A stretch of 64,000 nt of DNA from NCBI RefSeq assembly GCF_004339465.1, contig NZ_SMFY01000002.1, positions 124,001 to 188,000 of the forward strand. The letters run 5' to 3'. A program made the position numbers and the translations under genes. Under the pieces are notes generated by a model. That model worked only from the letters and a program-made list of their open reading frames with translations. It made no database searches and was not told the DNA's origin. This DNA is from Ancylobacter aquaticus. Its GTDB lineage: Bacteria; Pseudomonadota; Alphaproteobacteria; Rhizobiales; Xanthobacteraceae. Positions 25,743 to 34,445 of the stretch are shown piece by piece (position 1 is the first letter of the stretch; every line of letters starts with the position of its first letter).

Positions 25743-26192
25743 TCACACCGTTCTCCCCCTCGGAGCGCTGGCGCCGAGCGAGAAGATCAGGTGCTGGAAA
25801 CCTTGCTTGCGCTCCACCAGACTGGCGATGGTATAATTGTCCAGCACGGCGAAGAACGCGGCCATTGCCTCGTCGAGCACGGGGGGGACGCCGCAGCCGC
25901 TCGACAGCGCACAACCGGCGCAGTCGACCAGATCGAAATCGTCCTCCGTGTGGCGTAGCAACTCGCCGACGCTGATCTCGCTGGCCGGCCGCGCCAGCCG
26001 GTAGCCGCCGGTGCGGCCGCGCACGCTGGCGACATAGCCAGCCTTTCCGAGGTCGTGCAGCACCTTCATCAAATGGTTCTGCGAAATGGAGTAAGCGGCG
26101 GCAATCTCGGAAATCGCACAGAGCCTATCGCCGCGCGCCGCGAGGTACAGCACCACGCGCAGGGCGTAGTCGGAATAGCGCGTCAGTTGCAT
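25743..26192 (-). CDS. nsrR: Rrf2-family NsrR-like nitric oxide-sensing repressor
   Basis: A 149-aa Rrf2 protein: winged helix (about 1-75; ISEIAAAYSISQNHLMKVLHDL) and a cluster-binding loop with Cys91, Cys94 and Cys100 (Cys-x2-Cys-x5-Cys). NsrR carries an Fe-S cluster whose nitrosylation releases DNA; the Gln-Asn-His-Leu-Met-Lys recognition helix is NsrR-like. The cysteine spacing is shorter than in the enteric protein. It is divergent from the reductase-PAS gene, with a near-perfect palindrome in the 73-bp gap. Confidence 0.82.
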   Translation of the reverse strand: MQLTRYSDYALRVVLYLAARGDRLCAISEIAAAYSISQNHLMKVLHDLGKAGYVASVRGRTGGYRLARPASEISVGELLRHTEDDFDLVDCAGCALSSGCGVPPVLDEAMAAFFAVLDNYTIASLVERKQGFQHLIFSLGASAPRGRTV

Positions 26193-26227
26193 GGCTACCT
26201 GTCTGGAGGCTTTCCAGTCCGCTAATA

Positions 26228-26246
26228 CATGTATAGCGTATACATG
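26228..26246. promoter_or_regulatory. Probable NsrR operator
   Basis: CATGTATA-GCG-TATACATG is a perfect inverted repeat with 8-bp arms. It contains the ATGTAT-N5-ATACAT pattern expected for NsrR, and it is centred in the gap between the Rrf2 regulator and the divergent reductase gene. It would overlap both promoters, allowing autorepression and NO-induced derepression of the reductase. Confidence 0.7.
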
Positions 26247-26265
26247 ATTTTAGCGGAGGCAAGGC

Positions 26266-27567
26266 ATGACCGAAGGCGGCGCACAGGCGGGCGGAACGGA
26301 CCAAGAGCGAGGCGGGGCGGTGCGAGCCTTTGTGATCGAGAGCCGCCGTGCCGAGAGCGACGTGATCACCTCGTTCGTGCTGCGCCCGCGCGACGGCCGG
26401 CCACCCGCCCCGCACGTCGCAGGCCAGCATCTGACGCTGTTCGCCGATATCGACGGCGTAGGCCGGCAGAAGCGCAACTACACCATCTCCGCCGCGCCGA
26501 ACGGCGAAACCTACCGCATCTCCGTCAAGCGCGAGCCGGAGGGGAGGGTGTCGAAATGGCTGCATGACGACGCGCGCGAGGGCACGCTCATGGACATCGC
26601 TCCGCCGGCCGGCGCGTTCGTGCTGCCGGAGAGCGGCCATCGCCCGCTCGTTCTGCTCAGCGCCGGGGTCGGGCTGACGCCGATGGTGGCAATGCTTGAG
26701 GCGGTTGTCGCCGAGCACCGCCAACTCGCCATACAGTTCATTCACTGCACGCAGAACAGCACGACCCATGCCTTTCGAGAGCATGTGCGATCGCTCGCCG
26801 CCGCGAGCGGTACCGATACGACCTTTTTCTATTCGCGGGCGGGAGGCAATGACGTCGCCGGGCGCGACTTCAACAGTGCCGGCCACCTGACGCCGGACTG
26901 GCTCACGGCCGATACTCCGATTACTGAGGCGGAGTATTTTCTGTGTGGCCCGCCGGGCTTCCTCAGGAGCTTTGTGCCCGCTCTCGCCAAGGCCGGCGTT
27001 CCTGCCGACCGGCTCCATTACGAGTTCTTCGGAGCTGTGGAAGACCTGTTCGACGATCCGCTCCCAGACTCGCCCCCGGCGGCGTCCCCGTCGGCCACAG
27101 TATTGGACCGCCGCTCGCGCGCCAGCGCGGGCTTCACGCGCGAGGCGATCGGCGACGCGCTGATCGACAGCGCGGCCGATGCCGTCGTTGCCAGCGATGC
27201 CGAAGGTGCCATCGTGCTGTGGAACCCCGGCGCCGAGCGCATATTCGGTTTCACCGAGGAGGAGGCGCTCGGGAGTTCACTCGACATCATCATCCCCGAA
27301 CCGTTCCGCGCCCGCCACTGGGAGGGATACCGCGAGACCGTGGCCTCCGGCCAAAGCCGCTACGGCGCCGGCGACATGCTCTCCGTCCCCGGCCTTACCC
27401 AGGACGGGCGGCGAATTTCGCTGGAGTTCACCATCGCGCTGCTCAGGGACGAGGCCGGAAAGGTGAGCGGCATGGTCGCCGTGCTGCGGGACATCACGCC
27501 CCGTTTCGAGGAAATGAAGGCGCTGAAAAAGAAGATGGCCGCGACCCAGAATTCGCCCGGCGCTTGA
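26266..27567 (+). CDS. Flavohaemoglobin-type FAD/NAD(P)H reductase fused to a FixL-like PAS domain
   Basis: A 433-aa two-part protein. Residues about 15-260 are a ferredoxin reductase-type module as in flavohaemoglobin: RNYTIS at 70-75 binds FAD, AGVGLTPM at 133-140 and FLCGPPGFL at 225-233 bind NAD(P)H, and YEFFG closes the module. The globin domain of Hmp is absent. After a Pro/Ser-rich linker (about 262-290), residues 293-420 form a PAS domain in which His351 (PEPFRARHWEGY) aligns with the haem-ligating His200 of FixL. GGAGG lies 6 nt before the ATG. With the NsrR-like operator upstream, a nitric oxide or oxygen function is likely: the PAS haem could replace the globin haem. Haem binding is inference. 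Confidence 0.85.
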   Translation: MTEGGAQAGGTDQERGGAVRAFVIESRRAESDVITSFVLRPRDGRPPAPHVAGQHLTLFADIDGVGRQKRNYTISAAPNGETYRISVKREPEGRVSKWLHDDAREGTLMDIAPPAGAFVLPESGHRPLVLLSAGVGLTPMVAMLEAVVAEHRQLAIQFIHCTQNSTTHAFREHVRSLAAASGTDTTFFYSRAGGNDVAGRDFNSAGHLTPDWLTADTPITEAEYFLCGPPGFLRSFVPALAKAGVPADRLHYEFFGAVEDLFDDPLPDSPPAASPSATVLDRRSRASAGFTREAIGDALIDSAADAVVASDAEGAIVLWNPGAERIFGFTEEEALGSSLDIIIPEPFRARHWEGYRETVASGQSRYGAGDMLSVPGLTQDGRRISLEFTIALLRDEAGKVSGMVAVLRDITPRFEEMKALKKKMAATQNSPGA

Positions 27568-27639
27568 TGGCAGGAATGGCAATTGCCGGCAAAGTCCCGC
27601 CGGTCTTGCGGGGGCCGACGCGCGGGCCTTGATTCGCGC

Positions 27640-28644
27640 TCACCGGAACTGATCACGCCACTCGCTGGGCGAGACGCCGTACCGGCTGCGGAACAGCTTT
27701 CCGAACGAGGAGGCGTCCTTGAAACCGCAATCATAGGCGATAACCGAGATGCTCCGGCCGGTAGCCGCCTCGATCAGCTTGCGCGACTTTGCGAGCCTGA
27801 CCTCGCGGACCGTGTCCATGATCGTCGCGTCGTTCTGCACGAACGCACGGTAAAGGGCGGCGCGCGAGCAGCCGAGCGCCCGGGCGACGGCGTCCGGGGA
27901 CAGGTCGATCATTGTGTAGTTCGACTGGATATAGCGCTTCGCGGCAAGGAACAGCGCGTTGGCGTTGGCTTCGCCACCGCCGTTCAGTTCGCGCCCGATG
28001 TGCTGGAGTAGTAGGAGGCTCAGCGCGTGGATGGCGTCGAGCGCGGCTGCCATCTCCTTCGGTTCAAGATGTTCCGCGTGACGGTCGAGCCCTAGCATTT
28101 GCTCGCGGACCATGACGCCGAGCGGGATGGTGTCCAGCAGCAGGAAAAGGCCGGGAATGTCGCCACCGAGCGCTTCCAGCGCCTTGGCGCGCGGCAGAAG
28201 AAGGTAGATTTCCCTGCCGAGACTCCGGTGATAGCGCATGGGGCGGGTCGCGTCATAGGCGGCCAGCCGGCCATGCGGCGTGATGCACTGCGTGCCGCCG
28301 GGGCTTTCCAGCCCGAGTTCGCCCTCCGGCATCATCGAGATTACCACCGCCTCGCCGGCACCGCTGAGGCTGGCCGCCCGCGAGAACACGGTTCGGTGCT
28401 CCGATCCTTCCTGGCTGGCAAACACCCCCATCTCGCCGCGCACCGAGCGCTTGATGGCGAACAGGTCGGTATCTCCTGCCTGATCCGCTTCGAGCTCGAC
28501 GACGCTGTAGGCCACTTCGCGCCAGGCGTCGAAACGCTCGCTTCTATCGAAGTCGGATGTGGACAGGCGCTTCAGGCGGTAGAGGCCGGCATCGGCTGCA
28601 TGCGGCCCTGCGACCTGATAAGCCTTGCCCCTGCGGTCGCTCAT
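27640..28644 (-). CDS. AraC-family transcriptional regulator
   Basis: A 334-aa protein with an N-terminal AraC-binding-like domain (about 20-210) and a C-terminal double helix-turn-helix (about 230-333). The C-terminal signature ISVIAYDCGFKDASSFGKLF followed by RYGVSPSEWR is intact. The first helix-turn-helix reads SPDAVARALGCSRAALYRAF. It uses the ATG at 28644. It is divergent from the sugar operon starting at 28958 and convergent with the reductase-PAS gene, making it the likely regulator of the sugar operon. Confidence 0.87.
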   Translation of the reverse strand: MSDRRGKAYQVAGPHAADAGLYRLKRLSTSDFDRSERFDAWREVAYSVVELEADQAGDTDLFAIKRSVRGEMGVFASQEGSEHRTVFSRAASLSGAGEAVVISMMPEGELGLESPGGTQCITPHGRLAAYDATRPMRYHRSLGREIYLLLPRAKALEALGGDIPGLFLLLDTIPLGVMVREQMLGLDRHAEHLEPKEMAAALDAIHALSLLLLQHIGRELNGGGEANANALFLAAKRYIQSNYTMIDLSPDAVARALGCSRAALYRAFVQNDATIMDTVREVRLAKSRKLIEAATGRSISVIAYDCGFKDASSFGKLFRSRYGVSPSEWRDQFR

Positions 28645-28957
28645 CAAACAAGGTTCCCAACGACGCCGAAAGCCTCGCCAACGGCGTCAGAATGGCTGCA
28701 AACCCAGCCGGCGTCCACTACCGCTGCGGCCGCGCGAGATCTCCCTACCGAAGTACCGGGTCGGCCTCGCGTCGCCGCCCCGCGCGCGAATGAAGCTTAT
28801 TCCCCGGGCGGGGCTGATACGCTGCGCCGAGATTTGGAACGCACGAACGATTGCCAGTGCAACCCGCGTCGATAGTCTGGCGGGCGTCATCGGGCTCACG
28901 GGCGTCTCGCTCATGGGTTTGCTCTCTCGTGGGATTCTCGCAGGTCACGACGCAGGC
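28645..28957. other. Divergent intergenic region between araC-type gene and sugar operon
   Basis: A 313-bp stretch. The downstream aminotransferase frame stays open through it, with ATGs at 28790 and 28913, but the translated residues are low-complexity, Arg-rich and unlike the family, so I treat it as non-coding. No clear inverted repeat or promoter was identified, although AraC-type direct repeats would be expected here. Confidence 0.4.
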
Positions 28958-30265
28958 ATGGAACGAGAGCATTCAAACGGGCTCGCCATCGACGGAGGTT
29001 TCCCCGTCAGAACGCTACCGCTGCCGTACGAATTCCCCGGGGCGAACTGGATCGGGGAAGAAGAGCGGCTGCTTGTCGAGCGCGTGGTAACCGCGCGCAG
29101 CCCTTTCCGCTTCTACGGCGAAGACTCCCAGCACATGGTCGAGACGCTGGAGCGCGAATGGTGCGCCGCGTTCGGTCACGGGCACGCGGTTGCCGTGGCG
29201 TCGGCAACGTCCGGCCTGTCCATCGCCATGTCGGCACTGGAGATAGGGCCCGGCGACGAGGTGCTGCTGCCCGGCTATCTCTGGGTCAGCTGCGTCGCCG
29301 CCGTGGTCCGCTCGGGCGCAATCCCCCGGCTTGTCGAGATCGACGACAGCTTCACCATCGACCCCGTCGACCTCGAGCGAAAGATCGGGCCGCGCAGCCG
29401 CGCCGTACTGGCCGTTCACATGAACGGGGCGCCGGGACGCATCGCCGAGGTTGCCGCCATCTGCGAGCGCCATGGCCTTGCGCTGATCGAGGACTGCGCG
29501 CAGGCGGCGGGCGCCACCTCGGGCGGACGCGCCGTCGGCCGGTTCGGCGCCATTGGCGTGTTCAGCTTCCAGCTCAACAAGAACATGACATCCGGGGAGG
29601 GGGGAATGGTGGTCTGCGAAGACACCGCTCTCTACCGCCGGATCGTCGCGCTTCACGATCTGGGCTACGCGCGTGACGCGAACGGAAGGCTGGATACGGC
29701 GGACGAGACCTGCCAGCTCTGGGGCTACGGCGTGCGCATGTCCGAGCTGGCCGGGGCGCTCGCACTGGCGCAGTTGCGCAAGCTTCCCCGCATCACCACC
29801 GCGATGCGTACCGCCAAATGGCGCATCCGCGAGGCGCTGTCCGACATTCCGGGCCTTGGCCTGCGCACCATTCCCTGCCCGGCCGGCGACACCGGGCCGT
29901 TCCTGATCACTGTGCTGCCCGATGAGGACACGGCGCGCCGCTTCGCCGCCGCCGTTCATTGCGAAGGCATTGCCGGCCCCGGGGGGCGGTCGCTCTGCGT
30001 GTCGATGCGCGACTGGGGGCTGCACTGGTACTCCAACATCCCAAGCCTCGTTCGCCGCACCTCGAACAGCCGCGACGGCTTCCCCTGGAGCCATCCCGCC
30101 AACGCCTTCGCCGCCGGGTACGACTACCGCATCGGCGCGCTTCCCGCGTGCGACGACCTGCATTCCCGCAGCGCCATCCTGTCCATCGGATCAACGCTCG
30201 CCGAGCAGGATGTCGACGACATCATCCGCGCCTTGCGCAAGGTTGCTCATCTGGTGCTGTCGTGA
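28958..30265 (+). CDS. DegT/DnrJ/EryC1/StrS-family sugar aminotransferase
   Basis: A 435-aa PLP enzyme of the family that transaminates keto-sugars. The Schiff-base Lys lies in FSFQLNKNMTSGEGGMVV near residue 209, preceded by the ALIEDCAQAAG Asp that contacts the pyridine ring; SATSGLSIAMSAL near 82 binds the cofactor phosphate. The start at 28958 (Met-Glu-Arg-Glu-His) places the common N-terminal AIDGGFPVR motif at residue 10; 28913 is an alternative. It is the first gene of an operon with a GMC oxidoreductase and a sucrose-phosphate synthase, which suggests it aminates a sugar ketone. The gene ends in GTGA overlapping the next start. Confidence 0.85.
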   Translation: MEREHSNGLAIDGGFPVRTLPLPYEFPGANWIGEEERLLVERVVTARSPFRFYGEDSQHMVETLEREWCAAFGHGHAVAVASATSGLSIAMSALEIGPGDEVLLPGYLWVSCVAAVVRSGAIPRLVEIDDSFTIDPVDLERKIGPRSRAVLAVHMNGAPGRIAEVAAICERHGLALIEDCAQAAGATSGGRAVGRFGAIGVFSFQLNKNMTSGEGGMVVCEDTALYRRIVALHDLGYARDANGRLDTADETCQLWGYGVRMSELAGALALAQLRKLPRITTAMRTAKWRIREALSDIPGLGLRTIPCPAGDTGPFLITVLPDEDTARRFAAAVHCEGIAGPGGRSLCVSMRDWGLHWYSNIPSLVRRTSNSRDGFPWSHPANAFAAGYDYRIGALPACDDLHSRSAILSIGSTLAEQDVDDIIRALRKVAHLVLS

Positions 30266-30561
30266 GCGACCCGTCGGAGCAAGAGGCGGCCGCGCTCCTG
30301 CGGGCGATGATCGCGTCGAGCCCCTACCGCGATTATCTCCGCCCGATTGAGGACGATGTGGTCCGGGTCGCCTTTCTCAACCACCAGATCCGTGCCGCCC
30401 TCCTTTCCGCCAGCGCTGCCGGCGTGCGCGCGTCGCGCTTCTCCTTCCGGCGCGGGCCGGACGAAAAGCGGGTGCTCTCCTTTCTCGAATATGTCGCGTT
30501 CGCCTCGCCGGGGTTCCTCGCCTCCGTTGGCGAATGGCCATTGGAGCGCGCCAATGGCTGA
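30262..30561 (+). CDS. Uncharacterised 99-aa protein between aminotransferase and GMC oxidoreductase
   Basis: It begins with GTG overlapping the aminotransferase stop and ends 8 bp inside the GMC gene, so it is firmly embedded in a translationally coupled operon. The product is mostly helical and basic in its middle, with SSPYRDYLRPIEDD near residue 15 and FLEYVAFASPGFLASVG near 75. There is no signal peptide or membrane segment and no cysteine. GMC dehydrogenases often need a small partner subunit (the gluconate dehydrogenase subunit 3 type); this could be an analogue, but I see no recognisable family motif. Confidence 0.7.
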   Translation: MSDPSEQEAAALLRAMIASSPYRDYLRPIEDDVVRVAFLNHQIRAALLSASAAGVRASRFSFRRGPDEKRVLSFLEYVAFASPGFLASVGEWPLERANG

Positions 30562-32185
30562 AATCGACGCTTGCGATGTGTGCGTAGTGGGCACAGGGGC
30601 CGCCGGCGGCATCCTGGCGCACAGCCTAGCGATGGTCGGCCTGAAGGTCGTCTCCCTTGAGCAGGGGCCGAGGCTGGCGGGCGACTATTTCCGCAGCGCC
30701 GACCCTTATGGCAGCCGTAAGGACTTCGGCATCCGCGCGCATACGAGCTGGCCGGCGGATCCGCACGAGGCCTTCTTCGGCAACGCCCTGTTCGCCTCGG
30801 CCGAACAGGGATCGGCGCGACGCCGCGCCGGCGGATTCCTGCCCTATCAGGTCTTTGCCGTCGGCGGCCTGCAGAATCTCTGGAATGGCGTCAGCGTTCG
30901 CTTTTCCGCTGACGATGTGCGTGGCTGGCCGCTGCATTATGACGACCTCGCCCGGAACTATGCGGCGGTTGAGCGGCTGGTGACCGTGTGCGGCACGGCG
31001 GCAAACCTGCCCGAACTGCCAGACGGAGAGTTCATCGCGCCCAAGCCCTTCCGGCCGGTGGACCACCTGCTGGCGAAGGCGGTGGCAAGCCTGGGCGAGC
31101 CGACATCGCACGTCACCGCCAACCGCAAGGCGATCAACACAGTGCCCGGCACGCCCTCCTCGTGCCAGTCGACGGGCGGCTGCGCCTTTGGTTGCCCCAC
31201 GGATGCGGTCTACAAGTTTTCCACCCGGCTGCTGCCGCGCATCGCTGGCCGCACCAATTATGCGCTGCGGCCCAATGCCAAGGTGACGCGCCTGATCGCC
31301 GCATCGGACGGGGGGCGGGTTGAGAGCGTCGAGTTTCTCGATACGGCCACCGGCGAGCGGCATCGGCTACGGGCCGGCGTCGTGGTGCTGGCGGCGGGAG
31401 CGCTGGAGTCGCCGCGCATCCTGTTTAATTCAGCCTCCGAGGCGGCGCCGGCGGGGCTGGCCAACTGGCATGGACAGGTCGGACGCCGGTTGCAGGATAA
31501 TCCCAAGACCGTTCTGTCCACTTCGCTATGGAAGCTCTGGGGCCGGCGGCGGGACTACGACATCGGCTATGGAGACCCGGTCCTGATCGTGGGGCGCGCC
31601 GGCTTGCCGGATGGCGAAACCTTCCCCTTCCTTTGCCATAACAGCCACTCGGTGCCGGATATTCCCCACTATCTTGCCGGACTCGAACGGTTTCCCCCGT
31701 TCGTCAAGCGGCGGCTGGCGCGGCTCATGTTCCACAGCTACCTGACGATCGGCATGTTCTGCGGCGGCGAGCCCGATCCCGCCAACCGCCTCCGGCCCAG
31801 CCGGGAGACCGACGCCTTCGGGGTGCCGCAGGTCGATGTCGACTACACCACCTCGCCGCGCGCCCAGGCCAGAATGGACGCCATGGAGCGGTGGGGCCGG
31901 CGGGTGCTTGGCCGAGCGTCGGGCACGATCATCCATGGCGGCAGTTCCGACAACGGAACGGGCATCCATTATGCCGGAACGACAGGCATGGCAGCGGACC
32001 CGGGCGCCGGCGTGGTCGATGTGGACCTTCGCTGCCACGGGATGGACAACCTGTACGTCTGCGATGGCGGCGTCATTCCCCAACTGCCCGAGAAGCACCT
32101 GACTCTGACGATCATGGCCCTCGCGCACCGTCTTGGCGGGCACCTGGCTGCGCGCGCCGCAGCAGGGGAACTCGCCGCCGCATGA
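30554..32185 (+). CDS. GMC-family FAD-dependent oxidoreductase
   Basis: A 543-aa flavoprotein. GTGAAGG near residue 13 is the FAD dinucleotide-binding motif, closed by Glu in SLEQGP. CQSTGGCAFGCPTDAVYKFS near 201 is the Cys-rich loop of the gluconate/choline dehydrogenase-like branch, and the C-terminal part has NGTGIHYAGTTGM with the first catalytic His. The second catalytic position, usually Asn-Pro-Thr, reads His-Leu-Thr (EKHLTLTIMALAHR), so a His/His pair is likely. There is no signal peptide, so it should work in the cytoplasm on a sugar or polyol. Its place between the aminotransferase and the sucrose-phosphate synthase suggests it makes the keto-sugar for amination. Confidence 0.86.
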   Translation: MAEIDACDVCVVGTGAAGGILAHSLAMVGLKVVSLEQGPRLAGDYFRSADPYGSRKDFGIRAHTSWPADPHEAFFGNALFASAEQGSARRRAGGFLPYQVFAVGGLQNLWNGVSVRFSADDVRGWPLHYDDLARNYAAVERLVTVCGTAANLPELPDGEFIAPKPFRPVDHLLAKAVASLGEPTSHVTANRKAINTVPGTPSSCQSTGGCAFGCPTDAVYKFSTRLLPRIAGRTNYALRPNAKVTRLIAASDGGRVESVEFLDTATGERHRLRAGVVVLAAGALESPRILFNSASEAAPAGLANWHGQVGRRLQDNPKTVLSTSLWKLWGRRRDYDIGYGDPVLIVGRAGLPDGETFPFLCHNSHSVPDIPHYLAGLERFPPFVKRRLARLMFHSYLTIGMFCGGEPDPANRLRPSRETDAFGVPQVDVDYTTSPRAQARMDAMERWGRRVLGRASGTIIHGGSSDNGTGIHYAGTTGMAADPGAGVVDVDLRCHGMDNLYVCDGGVIPQLPEKHLTLTIMALAHRLGGHLAARAAAGELAAA

Positions 32186-32273
32186 ACCTCGACAGGCAGC
32201 GTGAAACGGGGCGTCCCGTCACGCTGGTTCGGCAACGAATGATGCCCGGCTGAGCCGGAGAGAGGAGATTTCC

Positions 32274-34364
32274 ATGTTCGCTTTGCATATCGCCTTGCAG
32301 GGATGCCTTCGCGGCTCCGACGTGCAGTACGGCATCAGCGCCGACACCGGCGGCCACATCCGCTATCTGCTTGGCATGGTGGAAGCCTCCGAGCGCAGTG
32401 CGAAGCTCGAACGCATCGTCATCGCGACCCGGGCCTTCGACAGCAAGCACGGCCCCGAATATGCCGCTCCGCGCGAGCGTGTGTCGTCCAAGACGGAAAT
32501 CGTCCGCTTTGCGACGCCGAATCCGGACTACCTGGCCAAGGAGGAGCTCTGGAGCGAAGTGCCGGCTTACGCCGAGTCCCTCATCGACTGGATTGTCGCC
32601 CAGCCCGCCCCGCCTGACATCATCCACGCCCATTACGCCGATGCGGGTGTGGTGGCCGGCATCGTTCGCGAGAGGCTCGGCATTCCCTATACCTTCGTCG
32701 GCCACTCCCTCGGGCGTGTCAAAATGGACGCCTTCCGTGACAATGCCGGGTCGGAAAACCCCGATTCCATTGAATCGCTGGAACGCCGTATCGACATCGA
32801 GGAACGGGCCATCCGCGACGCCTCACTCATCATCGCCAGTTCACGCGACGAGGCCGAGTTCCAATATTCCCAATATAAGAACTACGATCCCGGGCGCATA
32901 CGCATCGTTCCCCCAGGCGCCGAACTCGCCGCCTTCCGGGGCGCGCCGCCGCGCCTGAACGTGGACCGGCTCATCAACCGCTTCCTGACCCATCCCGAGA
33001 AGCCGGCGCTGATCGCGATTGCGCGGCCCGTGGCGAAGAAGAACCTCGCCATGCTGGTGAGGGCCTATGGCGAGAGCCCGCAGTTGCAGGAGATGGCGAA
33101 CCTCATCCTGATAGCGGGAAACAGGTCCGACATTTCCGATCTGGAACCGGAGATTTCCAACAGCCTGAACGAGATCCTGCGGCTGATCGACCTCTACGAC
33201 CTCTACGGCAAGATCGCCTATCCCAAGGTGCACCTGCCATCCGACGTGCCGGCGATCTATGCGTATGCGCAGTACCGGCGGGGCATCTTCATCAATCCGG
33301 CGCTCAACGAGCCTTTCGGGCTCACCTTGCTGGAGGCGGCAGCCGTCGGCATCCCCATCATCGCCACGGACAGCGGCGGGCCGAACGATATCGTCGAGAT
33401 CTGCCGCAACGGCGAGCTGGTCGATCCGAGCTCCCCGGACGACATCGCGCAGGCCGCCATCCGCATTCTCGCCGACCCCGCCTTGTGGGATTCCTATGCT
33501 GCTGCCGGTGCGCGCGCGGTCAAGCGTTTCGACTGGCGCTCCCACGCCAAGCGCTATTTGCGCCTTGCCGAGGCCGTGACCGGAAATGAGGGAATCGCGG
33601 TCCCGCAGCCGCGCGAGCTGCTGGTGAGTGACATCGACAACACGCTGCTGGGATCGCGGGACGCGCTGTCCGAGTTCAGCGAATGGCTGGCGGGGGAGCC
33701 CGAGATGGGGTTCGCCATCGCCAGCGGCCGCAGCTTCCACAGCGCCATGTCGGTGCTGGAGCAGGAAGAGGCGCCGCTGCCCGACATCATGATCACCAGC
33801 GTCGGGTCGGAGATCTATTATCGGGCGGAAAACGGCCCGCAATACCGCCCCGACCCCGAATGGGCGGAGTGGATCGCGCAGGGGTGGGATCGCGCCGGCA
33901 TTCTCGCCGCCTTGCAGGACCTGCCGGGGATTCGCCCGCAATCCCCTCTCGAGCAGCGCCGCTTCAAGCTGAGCTATCTCAGCCCGGGAAACCCGGACGC
34001 GGCAGCCGTGATTGCCGAGCGGCTGCTCAAGGCGGGACTGGAGGGCACGGTCATGGGCAGCCATGCGCGGTACATCGACATTCTTCCGCCCCGTGCGTCG
34101 AAGGGAACGGCCGTCGAGTTTGTCCGAAAGCGCCTCGGGCTAGCGTCGCGGCAGGTCTATGTCGCGGGCGATTCCGGCAACGACGTCGAGATGCTGCGTC
34201 TGCTGCCGAACGCCATCGTGGTCGGCAATTTCTGCGACCATCTGCGAAGCCGTCCGGAACTCGATCATTGCCATTTCGCCCCGCGCCGCTATGCGCGCGG
34301 CATTCTCGATGGCGTGGCCTATTTCCGGGGCACGGAGAACGAGCGAGCCCTCTCCGTGGCCTGA
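32274..34364 (+). CDS. Bifunctional sucrose-phosphate synthase/phosphatase-like protein
   Basis: A 696-aa protein of two modules. Residues about 1-440 are a GT4 glycosyltransferase of sucrose-phosphate synthase type: DTGGHIRYLL near 22, DIIHAHYADAGVVAG, VGHSLGR, and the donor-site EPFGLTLLEAAAVG near 346. Residues about 450-690 are a HAD phosphatase of the sucrose-phosphatase type, with Asp453 and Asp455 in VSDIDNTLLG and VAGDSGNDVEML near the end. It should make sucrose 6-phosphate from UDP-glucose (or ADP-glucose) and fructose 6-phosphate, then dephosphorylate it. AGGAG lies upstream of the ATG. Its place behind sugar oxidation and amination genes raises the possibility of a modified disaccharide. 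Confidence 0.88.
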   Translation: MFALHIALQGCLRGSDVQYGISADTGGHIRYLLGMVEASERSAKLERIVIATRAFDSKHGPEYAAPRERVSSKTEIVRFATPNPDYLAKEELWSEVPAYAESLIDWIVAQPAPPDIIHAHYADAGVVAGIVRERLGIPYTFVGHSLGRVKMDAFRDNAGSENPDSIESLERRIDIEERAIRDASLIIASSRDEAEFQYSQYKNYDPGRIRIVPPGAELAAFRGAPPRLNVDRLINRFLTHPEKPALIAIARPVAKKNLAMLVRAYGESPQLQEMANLILIAGNRSDISDLEPEISNSLNEILRLIDLYDLYGKIAYPKVHLPSDVPAIYAYAQYRRGIFINPALNEPFGLTLLEAAAVGIPIIATDSGGPNDIVEICRNGELVDPSSPDDIAQAAIRILADPALWDSYAAAGARAVKRFDWRSHAKRYLRLAEAVTGNEGIAVPQPRELLVSDIDNTLLGSRDALSEFSEWLAGEPEMGFAIASGRSFHSAMSVLEQEEAPLPDIMITSVGSEIYYRAENGPQYRPDPEWAEWIAQGWDRAGILAALQDLPGIRPQSPLEQRRFKLSYLSPGNPDAAAVIAERLLKAGLEGTVMGSHARYIDILPPRASKGTAVEFVRKRLGLASRQVYVAGDSGNDVEMLRLLPNAIVVGNFCDHLRSRPELDHCHFAPRRYARGILDGVAYFRGTENERALSVA

Positions 34365-34445
34365 CAGCCTCACACCCCGTCATCACGCCCGCCGAGCGCG
34401 CGCGCCATCGGCGCAAAGCGCAGGCTTCATCAGCACGAGGTCTCA

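Noticed and set aside
28625-28957. N-terminal extension of the DegT aminotransferase
   Set aside because: The added 111 residues are Arg/Ser/Pro-rich, not family-like, and would overlap the start of the divergent AraC gene.
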